Positions 35,159 to 42,809 of a stretch of DNA of 64,000 nt are shown piece by piece. Origin of the DNA: an uncultured Spirochaetaceae bacterium (GTDB lineage Bacteria; Spirochaetota; Spirochaetia; Sphaerochaetales; Sphaerochaetaceae); contig CALXKJ010000001.1 of the NCBI GenBank assembly GCA_944388955.1, positions 62,001 through 126,000 of the forward strand, in the 5' to 3' direction. Positions within the stretch are counted from its first letter, which is position 1. Each line of letters opens with the position of its first letter. A program made the position numbers and the translations under genes. The notes beneath the pieces were generated by a model that saw nothing but the letters and a program-made list of their open reading frames with translations, made no database searches and was not told the DNA's origin.

Positions 35159-35947
35159 TTATTCAGTCAGAAGTCCTTCGTCGGATGTGTAATCCTTCTT
35201 GCGGATTTCCCTGAATTTATCAACAAGGGCGGGAACAGTGAGTTTTGATTTCTCTTCTCCGCTGATGTCGAGGATGATATGCCCTTCATCCATCATAATC
35301 AGCCTGTTGCCATAGTCAATAGCGAATTGCATGTTATGGGTGACCATCATAGCAGTAAGCTTTTCCTTCTCTATGTAATGCTTAGTAAGCTCCATGACGA
35401 CTTCGGCGTTTCTCGGATCGAGTGCCGCTGTATGCTCATCAAGAAGCATTAGAGATGGGTGGGAGAGGGTAGCCATCAGAAGTGTCAGAGCCTGCCTCTG
35501 TCCTCCAGAGAGAAGTCCTACATTGTCCTGCATTCTGTCTTCCAGCCCAATTGGCTCCAGAAGACGGCGGAATTCATTCCTTCTTTCATTCGTGAGACTG
35601 AATCTGATGCCTTTCATTCCCTTTGTGTATGCCAGATTCATATTATCCTCAATCGACATATTGGCACTGGTGCCTTTTGTCGGATCCTGGAATATACGGC
35701 CAATATAGAAAGCTCTCTTATACTCAGGTGCACTCGTGATATCCTTGCCGTTTATCGAGATTGTCCCGTTAGTTACTGGGAATGTTCCGGCAATCATATT
35801 GAAAAGAGTCGATTTGCCGGAGCCATTTGAGCCGATAACACATACGACATCACCTTCGTTTACGTGCAGGTTGATATCCTCAAGCGCAACTTTCTCATTC
35901 ACTGTCCCCGGGAAGAAGACTTTCGTAACGTGCTTAATGTCAAGCAT
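35159..35947 (-). CDS. ABC transporter ATPase of a TrpXYZ-like importer
   Basis: A 262-aa single ATPase with Walker A GSNGSGKST, Q-loop RIFQDP, signature LSGGQRQA, Walker B LMLLDEHTAALDP and H-switch VTHN. The glutamate after Walker B is present. Together with the overlapping permease gene it forms an importer resembling predicted tryptophan/tyrosine (ABC_sub_bind) systems. Actual substrate is not shown. Confidence 0.88.
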   Translation of the reverse strand: MLDIKHVTKVFFPGTVNEKVALEDINLHVNEGDVVCVIGSNGSGKSTLFNMIAGTFPVTNGTISINGKDITSAPEYKRAFYIGRIFQDPTKGTSANMSIEDNMNLAYTKGMKGIRFSLTNERRNEFRRLLEPIGLEDRMQDNVGLLSGGQRQALTLLMATLSHPSLMLLDEHTAALDPRNAEVVMELTKHYIEKEKLTAMMVTHNMQFAIDYGNRLIMMDEGHIILDISGEEKSKLTVPALVDKFREIRKKDYTSDEGLLTE

Positions 35948-36881
35948 TGTTATCCTCCTTCATATGAGCCATTGTACGCTCGATGGCTTTCTTTCTTGCA
36001 CCTTTGTCAGATGCGAGTGCTCTTGTTTTCGCAACGGTGAGCGAGATGATGACGAGGATGCCCGTGAGGAGCTTGAAGTCATTAGGCGTTATTCCGATAA
36101 GATATCCGTACTTTCTTCCCAGGAACATAAGACCTTTGTATATGATGCCTCCGAGAATACAGCGGAGCGTGATCAGGGATATCTTATTTGATGAGAAGAG
36201 GAACTCGCCGATCATAACAGCAGCAAGACCCTGAACGACCATTCCCTGTCCAAGATTCGCATCCGCAAATCCCTGATACTGGGCAAGAAGACCGCCAGAA
36301 AGGGCGATGAGTCCGTTCGAGAGACCAAGGCCGATCATCTTGAGCACCGATGGATTCATGCCCTGTGAGATGATTACCTGCTCATTTCCTCCAAGCGCTC
36401 CGATTGCCATACCGATATCAGAGCGGAAGAAGAGATCCATAAGCACTGTGACAACTACAACGAATATGAGAGTTCCCAATAACGCTGCCCAGTCAGATGG
36501 GATGAATGAGAACCACTTCGGGAAAAGGCGATAAAGCGTGTCTACCCTGACAAGAGAGACATTTGCTTTGTTTCCAAGGATTCTCAGGTTGACTGAATAA
36601 AGCATCGTCATTGTGAGAATGCCGGCAAGAAGAGCTGGTATTCTCAGCTTATTGTGTATGACAGCTGTCACCAGTCCGCAAAGCACTCCGGAAAGGAATG
36701 CCATCACAAGTCCGATTGTGATGCCAAGTCCGTTGACAATGCACATCGTTGCGACTGCGGCGCCTGTGGCCACAGAGCCATCGCATGTGAGATCCGCTAG
36801 GTCCAGAATCCTGTAGCTTATAAGGATGCCTAGAGCCATTATCGCGAAAATAAGACCTTCTACGAAAATTCCTTCAATCAT
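35940..36881 (-). CDS. ABC transporter permease of a TrpXYZ-like importer
   Basis: A 313-aa permease of the branched-chain/ribose type with about eight to nine TM helices. The N-terminus FAIMALGILISYRILDLADL is typical of permeases paired with ABC_sub_bind proteins. The ATPase start overlaps its 3' end by 8 nt, so they are coupled. It is preceded by a hairpin separating it from the binding-protein gene. Confidence 0.87.
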   Translation of the reverse strand: MIEGIFVEGLIFAIMALGILISYRILDLADLTCDGSVATGAAVATMCIVNGLGITIGLVMAFLSGVLCGLVTAVIHNKLRIPALLAGILTMTMLYSVNLRILGNKANVSLVRVDTLYRLFPKWFSFIPSDWAALLGTLIFVVVVTVLMDLFFRSDIGMAIGALGGNEQVIISQGMNPSVLKMIGLGLSNGLIALSGGLLAQYQGFADANLGQGMVVQGLAAVMIGEFLFSSNKISLITLRCILGGIIYKGLMFLGRKYGYLIGITPNDFKLLTGILVIISLTVAKTRALASDKGARKKAIERTMAHMKEDNNA

Positions 36882-36900
36882 TTCTATACCTCAGAGAGAA

Positions 36901-36921
36901 AGACCGCCAAGAAGGCGGTCT
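36901..36921 (-). terminator. Attenuating hairpin between binding-protein and permease genes
   Basis: A perfect 8-bp stem AGACCGCC/GGCGGTCT with a 5-nt loop; on the minus strand the tail reads TTCTCTCT. It probably lowers permease/ATPase expression relative to the binding protein. Confidence 0.6.
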
Positions 36922-36939
36922 CCTATGGGTCTATAAGAC

Positions 36940-37941
36940 TCAGCGTTCTGTCTTTACACCATTTTCGATGATTACAGCCGCTGTATCAAGATACTCCTGA
37001 GGAATTGTCATTCCGAGTTCAGCTGCTGTGTCGAGATTGAACCAGAGCTCGAAATCCGCAGGATCTGTGAGGAATACCGTTCCAAGCGTTCCCGGATTAG
37101 CTCCATTGACAATCTTTTCGATAAGCTTGCCCACTTCAACGCCGATTGAGTGGTAGTTGAAGCCCCATGCGATCATGCAGTTGAGACCGTCAATGCCTGA
37201 TGGGTCGCCAGCAAGGAGAGGAACACCTGCAGAAGTGCATACATCATCAACTGATGCGATAGCTGAGATGACATTGTTGTCAGTAGCGATATATACAGCA
37301 TCAACGCGGTCAATGATGGACTGTGTAGCCATTCTCACTTCGGAGGAATTTGAAACAGCGACAGGAACGAACTCGAGTCCGAGCTCTTCACATGCGGCTT
37401 TTGCCTGCTCCATGAGCACCACGCCATTCTGCTCGCCGGATGAATAGACATTGCCTATTACCTTAGCGCCTGTTATCTCGCTCAGGAGCCTGATCTGCTC
37501 TGTTACGGGATTCATATCGGAAACACCGCATACATTCGTATCCTCAGAGCCTTCATATGTCTCTACAAGACCTGCATCGACTGGGTCTGTTACAGCGGCG
37601 AAGATTACAGGTATGTCTGTGAACACATTGGCAAGAGCCTGTGCTGAAGCTGTTCCGATACCAAGTACGATATCACAGTTCTCACTGTCGAACTGCTGTG
37701 CAATCGAGGCCGCTGTCGAGATGTCACCGTTCGCGTTCTGGAAATCGTATCTTACCTTGATATCTGTACCGGAAAGGTAATCCTGCATTCCTGTCTCTAC
37801 AGCATCGAGCGCAGCGTGCGAAAGCAGTTTTGAAACACCAATCAGTATTGTACCATCATCTTCCTTCGCTTCAGCGCTACCTCCCGCGATGAGTGCAAAT
37901 GAAGCAAGAAGAACAATCATGAGAGCAAGATATTTTTTCAT
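36940..37941 (-). CDS. ABC_sub_bind-family substrate-binding protein, copy A
   Basis: A 333-aa exported protein with signal MKKYLALMIVLLASFALIAG, no lipobox cysteine, and the family hallmarks VSKLLSHAALDAVETG, QNANGDISTAASIAQQF and PVIFAAVTDPVDAGL. The family (PF04392-like) serves importers predicted to carry tryptophan or related compounds. Own promoter upstream; permease and ATPase follow. Confidence 0.88.
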   Translation of the reverse strand: MKKYLALMIVLLASFALIAGGSAEAKEDDGTILIGVSKLLSHAALDAVETGMQDYLSGTDIKVRYDFQNANGDISTAASIAQQFDSENCDIVLGIGTASAQALANVFTDIPVIFAAVTDPVDAGLVETYEGSEDTNVCGVSDMNPVTEQIRLLSEITGAKVIGNVYSSGEQNGVVLMEQAKAACEELGLEFVPVAVSNSSEVRMATQSIIDRVDAVYIATDNNVISAIASVDDVCTSAGVPLLAGDPSGIDGLNCMIAWGFNYHSIGVEVGKLIEKIVNGANPGTLGTVFLTDPADFELWFNLDTAAELGMTIPQEYLDTAAVIIENGVKTER

Positions 37942-37970
37942 TCAATCCTCCGAAAATCGTCTTTTACCTG

Positions 37971-37999
37971 ACTATACTTTAAGGCAAATTCATTTTCAA
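37971..37999 (-). promoter_or_regulatory. Promoter of binding protein copy A
   Basis: On the minus strand TTGAAA (37999-37994), 17-bp spacer, TATAGT (37976-37971), with a normal 5' leader and a GGAGG ribosome site before the ATG. Confidence 0.75.
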
Positions 38000-38041
38000 T
38001 GATTTGTATGCATGTTTCTGAATATTTATGCAAAATTTTTA

Positions 38042-39013
38042 TCAGAGTTCGTTTGTCTCACCGTTCTCGATTACATATCTTGCTCTCTGTATGATGTCAT
38101 CAGGTATCTGGATGCCTAATCTGGTGGCGACATCGAGATTGATGAGTATCTCCAGATCCTCAAGATAAAGTGTCCCTATATCCTTTGCTTCTTCACCGTT
38201 GAGCATTCTCCTGATGACTTCACCTGTGAGCTTTCCGGAAGCATAGTAATCAAAGCCTCCGGCAATAAGTACATCAGTGTCGAATGATGATGTGACATCG
38301 GCGGAGAAGAGAGGCACGCTGTTATCCATGCATACTTCGCTGACAGCCGCTATTGCAGATATGACTGTGTTGTCAGTTGCCTCATACATCGCATCCACTC
38401 TGTCTATTATCGACTCAGCAGCCATTTTCACTTCCGATGAGTTCGACACCGATGCTGTAATAAGCTCAACACCATTTTTCTCGCATGCCTCTTTCATCGC
38501 TTCCATCAGTGTGATTCCATTTGCTTCGCCAGAGGTATAGATCATTCCGATGCGTTCAGCTCCAGTCACTTCCTCGATTATCTTCAGATGCTCTTCAACT
38601 GGAACCATGTCGGATGTTCCTGCGACATTCTCCAGACCGGAAAGTCCTGCGCTCTCTGGATCCGTGACGGTGGCGAAGACCACAGGTATGTCTTCGAATG
38701 TATTTGCAAGTGCCTGCGCAGTCGGTGTCGCGATTCCAACCACAAGATCCTTTTTCTCCGTATCGAAGAGCTGTGCAATCGAGACAGCTGTTGAAATATC
38801 ACCATTGGCGTTCTGCGTCTCAACATCTGCATCGATGCCGTTTTCCAGAAGATAGTCTTTGATTCCCTTCTCAATTGAATCGAGGGCAGGGTGGGCCATA
38901 AGCTTGGAGATTCCTATCTTTACAGCCTCTGGTTTACTCTGGATATTCTTACCTATAAGCAATGCGGATGAAATCATTACGAATATGACGATGGAAATGA
39001 TGATTCTCTTCAT
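38042..39013 (-). CDS. ABC_sub_bind-family substrate-binding protein, copy B
   Basis: A 323-aa paralogue of copy A sharing QNANGDISTAVSIAQLF, PVVFATVTDPESAGL and IDRVDAMYEATDNTVISA. The N-terminus has a hydrophobic signal helix without a lipobox. ATG 39013 is chosen for the AAGGAG site; the open frame begins at 39067 but that would cover the promoter. It may feed the same transporter with a second specificity. Confidence 0.87.
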   Translation of the reverse strand: MKRIIISIVIFVMISSALLIGKNIQSKPEAVKIGISKLMAHPALDSIEKGIKDYLLENGIDADVETQNANGDISTAVSIAQLFDTEKKDLVVGIATPTAQALANTFEDIPVVFATVTDPESAGLSGLENVAGTSDMVPVEEHLKIIEEVTGAERIGMIYTSGEANGITLMEAMKEACEKNGVELITASVSNSSEVKMAAESIIDRVDAMYEATDNTVISAIAAVSEVCMDNSVPLFSADVTSSFDTDVLIAGGFDYYASGKLTGEVIRRMLNGEEAKDIGTLYLEDLEILINLDVATRLGIQIPDDIIQRARYVIENGETNEL

Positions 39014-39025
39014 ATTTCTCTCCTT

Positions 39026-39067
39026 AGTAACGCTTGTTACTATAGAAAAGAACAAGTACTCAGTCAA
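39026..39067 (-). promoter_or_regulatory. Promoter of binding protein copy B with overlapping operator palindrome
   Basis: On the minus strand TTGACT (39067-39062), 17-bp spacer, TATAGT (39044-39039). The perfect inverted repeat AGTAAC-AAGC-GTTACT (39041-39026) begins inside the -10, so a bound protein would block transcription start. It does not match the TrpR box by eye; regulator unknown. Confidence 0.75.
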
Positions 39068-39086
39068 GATACTTTCGATAGAAACA

Positions 39087-39287
39087 TCAGAAATCTATAT
39101 CGAATCGCTCATCATCGAGATCTTCGTACTGGCTCTCTTCATCTTCATCATCATCTGATGTATCGATTGCAGGGATTATCGAGAAAAGCTCCTCAATCTC
39201 ATCAAGTGAATCATCTTCGTAGTCATCACACATACTGGAAAGTTTAAAACCTTCACTCAATCGAGACAACGCTATGCGATTGTCCAT
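39087..39287 (-). CDS. Small, highly acidic protein (possible)
   Basis: A possible 66-aa ORF whose second half is almost entirely Asp/Glu (DTSDDDEDEESQYEDLDDER). Codon choice resembles genuine genes here. Its ATG 39287 lies 28 bp from the divergent lipoprotein start; no clear ribosome site is visible. The open frame extends to 39413 but overlaps that gene. It could be a charge-rich structural or chaperone-like peptide, or a chance ORF. Confidence 0.35.
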   Translation of the reverse strand: MDNRIALSRLSEGFKLSSMCDDYEDDSLDEIEELFSIIPAIDTSDDDEDEESQYEDLDDERFDIDF

Positions 39288-39315
39288 CAATACGGTAAAT
39301 GCTTTTTTCAGGGCT

Positions 39316-40350
39316 ATGAGAAAATTTCTTTTTTTCATTATTGCAGCAATCATATTTGTTTCATGTTCTGTACCAGATAATGATGGGGGGAGGGAGACTG
39401 TAAGCCCTCTCATTCCTGAGGAATATTATCTTCCGAGCGGCCCTCCCTCGGACATGATTGCTTCCAGAAGCATTGAGCTTTCAGGAGAAGTTGATAACGA
39501 TTACACTTTAAAAGATCCAAAGGATGAGGAGAAGGTCGTTCAGGCGATGTACATGTGGTACACGCCGATAATCGGTGATTTCCTTCCGCGCTCCATGGTC
39601 AACGGAAACAGCGGGAAATACACGCTATTTGGCGAGAAGGTGCCCTATAGAACATATGAAAGGGAAGATGGCATCAGAGTGACAGAAACAACAGGGGAGA
39701 ATCCTGATGTTTACTTCTACTTCGAATATGATCCTGAGGAAAGACTATTAAGCTTTAAGCAGGCTATTCTCTATGAACTGGCTTTTACAGGGCTCGAGCC
39801 TCGTATCAGGCTGAATGTCACATGGGCTGATGATCTTCATATCAATGAAGACAACAGCATGCATGGTGAGATTTTCTGGGCATATTATGAGGCCGGAATT
39901 TCAGAAGAAGGAAAGATTGATATCACATTCGGCAATGCAGACTTCTATTCCGATGATGACATTGTCGGCTCAGTAGCGCTGAATGCCTATGGAGATGAAT
40001 TTGATGTGTCTTCATACAAATACAATCTATCATCTGATAGTGGATGGCCTCCTGTAGCATCGATGGATATGCTCGATATGATCATCAGCATCGGAAAGAG
40101 CACTGAAGTTCAGGATAGAATCCATTCGATTGAAAATAAGGACTGGACTGAAAAAGATGATGGTTCTGTGGAAATGCAGTATTTCATCCTCGCGTATTGC
40201 GAGAAGAAGGGAAACAGCGGCAAAGCGAATAAGATATGCATAGGACAGGATCTCGTCTCATTTGTAAGTGCTCAGGGCTCCAAGGATGGATCCCAGTCTG
40301 CAATTGATAGCGTCACTGATAAATGGAAGATCCAGGAATACAGCAGCTGA
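39316..40350 (+). CDS. Predicted lipoprotein of unknown function
   Basis: A 344-aa exported protein starting MRKFLFFIIAAIIFVSC, with a clear lipobox (Cys about residue 17). The mature part is rich in aromatic and acidic residues and has no domain I recognise. ATG 39316 is chosen because the signal peptide starts there; an in-frame ATG at 39274 would add 14 residues. The gene stands alone between a divergent small ORF and the PdxA-like gene. Confidence 0.7.
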   Translation: MRKFLFFIIAAIIFVSCSVPDNDGGRETVSPLIPEEYYLPSGPPSDMIASRSIELSGEVDNDYTLKDPKDEEKVVQAMYMWYTPIIGDFLPRSMVNGNSGKYTLFGEKVPYRTYEREDGIRVTETTGENPDVYFYFEYDPEERLLSFKQAILYELAFTGLEPRIRLNVTWADDLHINEDNSMHGEIFWAYYEAGISEEGKIDITFGNADFYSDDDIVGSVALNAYGDEFDVSSYKYNLSSDSGWPPVASMDMLDMIISIGKSTEVQDRIHSIENKDWTEKDDGSVEMQYFILAYCEKKGNSGKANKICIGQDLVSFVSAQGSKDGSQSAIDSVTDKWKIQEYSS

Positions 40351-40420
40351 ATCATGATTGACTCTGGAGTGTAATCCATGCACTCTCCATCTCATCGCTC
40401 TTTTATACTCCTTCCCTGCA

Positions 40421-40429
40421 TGGTATAAT
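40421..40429 (+). promoter_or_regulatory. Extended -10, leaderless promoter of the PdxA-like gene
   Basis: TGGTATAAT is a perfect extended -10 (TGn plus TATAAT). Only five bases separate it from ATG 40435, so the transcript would start at or inside the start codon. No -35 or ribosome site is evident. Confidence 0.7.
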
Positions 40430-40434
40430 CGGGT

Positions 40435-41448
40435 ATGCTCAGATACGCAGTGCTATCGATGGGAGAGCCTTCGGGTATTTCTCCTGAAGTCATGCTTAAG
40501 GCGCTTCATGCTCTGTCAGATGAAGCGGGTGCCGGCATCATCGCTGTCGGTGATGAGAATGTTATCAGGAAAGCTTCAGCGGACCTTGATATAGAACTGC
40601 CGTTTTCCGCTTATGTTGATTCGATGGTTTCCCTTGAGAGAGCGGAAGAGCTGGGAAATAACTTCATATTCTACAGTGCAACGTCAATCAATATTTCATC
40701 ATTTTCATATGGCATTGTCTCTGCAGAGACCGGAAAGGCGGTTTTTGAATCGCTGAAAACCAGTATTGATATCATTCAGAATGGTCTTGGACATACGCTT
40801 GTAACATATCCCGTAAGCAGCAAGGCGCTGGAGATGGCGGGGTACAAGGAGCGCTCCGTGAATGACATGCTCAGGAGATTTGCTTCTTCCGATCGTCTGC
40901 ATCTGATGATAAAGTCAGGAGAGATGAATATATTCGGCCTCACGCATCGCAATTCACTCAGGAATGCCGTTGTAGCCGTTACAAGGGAGAATATCATCTC
41001 AGCTATTATCGATATCGACGCGCTTTTCGTTTCATCTTATTTCGATAGGACGAAGCCTATTGCTGTGTCATCGCTTAATCCGATGCTGCCAGGTGAGGGG
41101 TGGGCTGGTCCTGATGAGGAGAGTGTCATCAAGCCGGCTATCGAGATTGTCCGTAATCTCGGAATCAACGCAATTGGTCCAATCGCTCCTGAATTCCTGT
41201 TTGAGAAAGCTGTAAGGGGAGAGTACTCTACGATTCTTGTTATGATCGCAAATGAGGCGTTTGCCGCTGCCGCAGCTTCATCGCCTGGTGAATCTTATCT
41301 TCTGACTTGGGGGCTTCCGTTTATACGTATCGGCACGATTGCGGGACTTGGCCTTGAAATGGCTGGCAAGGGGATTGCTGATCCCTCAAGATATATCGCA
41401 GCAGTACGTGCGGGGCTTTTAGTGCGCGACACAGATGCACTCGCATAA
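40435..41448 (+). CDS. PdxA-like protein lacking metal-binding residues
   Basis: A 337-aa relative of 4-hydroxythreonine-4-phosphate dehydrogenase. Matching family blocks are MGEPSGISPEVMLKAL, SAETGKAVFESL, PVSSKALEMAG, GLTHRNSLRNAV and EMAGKGIADPS. The positions of the three zinc-binding histidines are changed: the HTEFL region reads SVNDMLRR, GLNPHAGE reads SLNPMLPGEGW (213-223) and the YHDQ segment reads MIANEAF (270-276). The final DHGTA is also lost. Either catalysis has changed or the protein has become a binding/regulatory homologue. Do not annotate as pdxA without test. Confidence 0.75.
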   Translation: MLRYAVLSMGEPSGISPEVMLKALHALSDEAGAGIIAVGDENVIRKASADLDIELPFSAYVDSMVSLERAEELGNNFIFYSATSINISSFSYGIVSAETGKAVFESLKTSIDIIQNGLGHTLVTYPVSSKALEMAGYKERSVNDMLRRFASSDRLHLMIKSGEMNIFGLTHRNSLRNAVVAVTRENIISAIIDIDALFVSSYFDRTKPIAVSSLNPMLPGEGWAGPDEESVIKPAIEIVRNLGINAIGPIAPEFLFEKAVRGEYSTILVMIANEAFAAAAASSPGESYLLTWGLPFIRIGTIAGLGLEMAGKGIADPSRYIAAVRAGLLVRDTDALA

Positions 41449-41460
41449 GGGGTTTTCCTG

Positions 41461-42564
41461 ATGAGACGTATAATTTTCCTTTGTATATTGATTCTTCTTC
41501 TGTTTGTTTCTTGCTCAACAATGGTGAGCATTCCTTATATTGAGCCTTCTGTGATTGATATGGGTGGATACAGAAACCTTGCTGTCGCTTCTGCTGTTCC
41601 GTATCATGGCATCATTCCATATACAAGCTGGGTTCCTTGGCGTGATACATTCTCGCCACGCTTCAGAATCAGGTCTGGCTTCTCGCCGTCTATCGCGGCC
41701 TCAGTTGCTGAATATGCCACCACTGAGCTTTATTCGACGCTCTCTGAAAGCGGGTTCTTCAACCTCCTTTCACCTGCCAGGACGGATGCAATCCTTGAGC
41801 GGGGCAGGCTCGGGTACAGCATCTCAGAAGAGCTGAAGGATCTTGGATACGATGCGGTGCTCATACCACGTATCGAGAACATGAATGTGGACGAGTACGT
41901 CTATGCTGAGCCGACTGAGGAATGGTGGACAGACTCGGATGGAAAGCGTCACAGGCACATTGAATATGAGTACTACTATAAGCAGACTGCTACGATAAGC
42001 TATTCTCTGACGCTTGTTGATACAGAAACCGGGGCTATCGTAACCAAGCGTACGTTCGCGGATTCACGCTATAGGGAAAGCACATTCGATCCTGTATGGG
42101 GAATCCTTGCAGATCCTGGGTATCTTTTCCGCAGGATGATTTCATCGTTTGATGAGGGGATACTCCGCCAGTTCGTGCCGCGTACACGTCTTTATGACAT
42201 CACGCTGATGAAGAATAAGCCGAAGAATGATGATGCGAAGATTGCTTATGACTATGCGAAGGATGGAAACCTCAGCGCCGCTCTCGATGGATTCCTTTCC
42301 GTCTGGGAGAATGATCGTCATCTCCCATCTGGCTACAACGCTGCGCTTCTCACAGCTGCGACAGGCGATTATGACAAGGCGCTTGAGCTTCTGCAGGATG
42401 TTCAGACAAGCTACAGCAATGATGATGTCCGCGCATTCTACCGCGATCTCCTTACTATACGCAGCAGGAATGCAGAGGGGGAGGGGCAGATTTCAGGCGA
42501 GACAAGCGCTGTTCCTGTAGCGGCTGCTGATGATAATGCTATCTATTTCGCGCTTCTGGATTAG
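41461..42564 (+). CDS. Predicted lipoprotein with TPR-like C-terminus
   Basis: A 367-aa exported protein starting MRRIIFLCILILLLFVSC, with lipobox LLFVSC (Cys 18). The middle has a beta-rich domain; the C-terminal part has two TPR-like helical pairs (AYDYAKDGNLSAALDGFLSV, GDYDKALELLQDVQ). Probably envelope-associated; function unknown. It starts 12 nt after the PdxA-like gene, so likely cotranscribed. Confidence 0.72.
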   Translation: MRRIIFLCILILLLFVSCSTMVSIPYIEPSVIDMGGYRNLAVASAVPYHGIIPYTSWVPWRDTFSPRFRIRSGFSPSIAASVAEYATTELYSTLSESGFFNLLSPARTDAILERGRLGYSISEELKDLGYDAVLIPRIENMNVDEYVYAEPTEEWWTDSDGKRHRHIEYEYYYKQTATISYSLTLVDTETGAIVTKRTFADSRYRESTFDPVWGILADPGYLFRRMISSFDEGILRQFVPRTRLYDITLMKNKPKNDDAKIAYDYAKDGNLSAALDGFLSVWENDRHLPSGYNAALLTAATGDYDKALELLQDVQTSYSNDDVRAFYRDLLTIRSRNAEGEGQISGETSAVPVAAADDNAIYFALLD

Positions 42565-42568
42565 TATT

Positions 42569-42603
42569 CTTAACAAATGTTAAGCAATATTTGATGTTTT
42601 TTT
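42569..42603 (+). terminator. Palindrome and T-run after the lipoprotein gene
   Basis: CTTAAC-AAAT-GTTAAG hairpin, then a run of seven T beginning 12 nt after it. Weak terminator or a protein-binding palindrome. Confidence 0.4.
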
Positions 42604-42643
42604 GCTTTTGATATCCTAACAAGAGGCAACGAAACAAAAGAAT

Positions 42644-42721
42644 TGCACTTTTCTGCGTTAGATTCCATCGTTTTATTGAAGGAAAATGCTTTAATCGGGC
42701 TATTGAACGGAGAAAAGTGCA
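42644..42721. repeat. 78-bp imperfect inverted repeat upstream of the RloAB-like unit
   Basis: Arms TGCACTTTTCT (42644-42654) and AGAAAAGTGCA (42711-42721) are perfect complements, and after one mismatch the pairing continues with CGTT/AACG. The interior of about 45 bp is AT-rich. It could be a MITE-like element, a structured RNA or a boundary of an acquired segment. No target-site duplication was obvious. Confidence 0.55.
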
Positions 42722-42736
42722 CATTTATGATATTTT

Positions 42737-42766
42737 TTGCAGAAATTGATTTCCATGCCATATAAT
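42737..42766 (+). promoter_or_regulatory. Promoter of the RloAB-like unit
   Basis: TTGCAG (42737-42742), 18-bp spacer, consensus TATAAT (42761-42766). A small hairpin AAACGG-ATAG-CCGTTT (42777-42792) lies in the leader directly before the GGGAGGAGG ribosome site, where it could influence translation. Confidence 0.7.
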
Positions 42767-42809
42767 CAGATGAAGTAAACGGATAGCCGTTTCAGGGAGG
42801 AGGTGGCTT

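Noticed and set aside
38584-38874. 96-codon ORF in another frame inside the second binding-protein gene
   Set aside because: Arg/His/Ser-rich frame-shadow composition with no start context.
39026-39041. TrpR operator assignment for the AGTAAC-N4-GTTACT palindrome
   Set aside because: It does not match the GTACTAG-type TrpR box by eye, so only an unassigned operator is reported.
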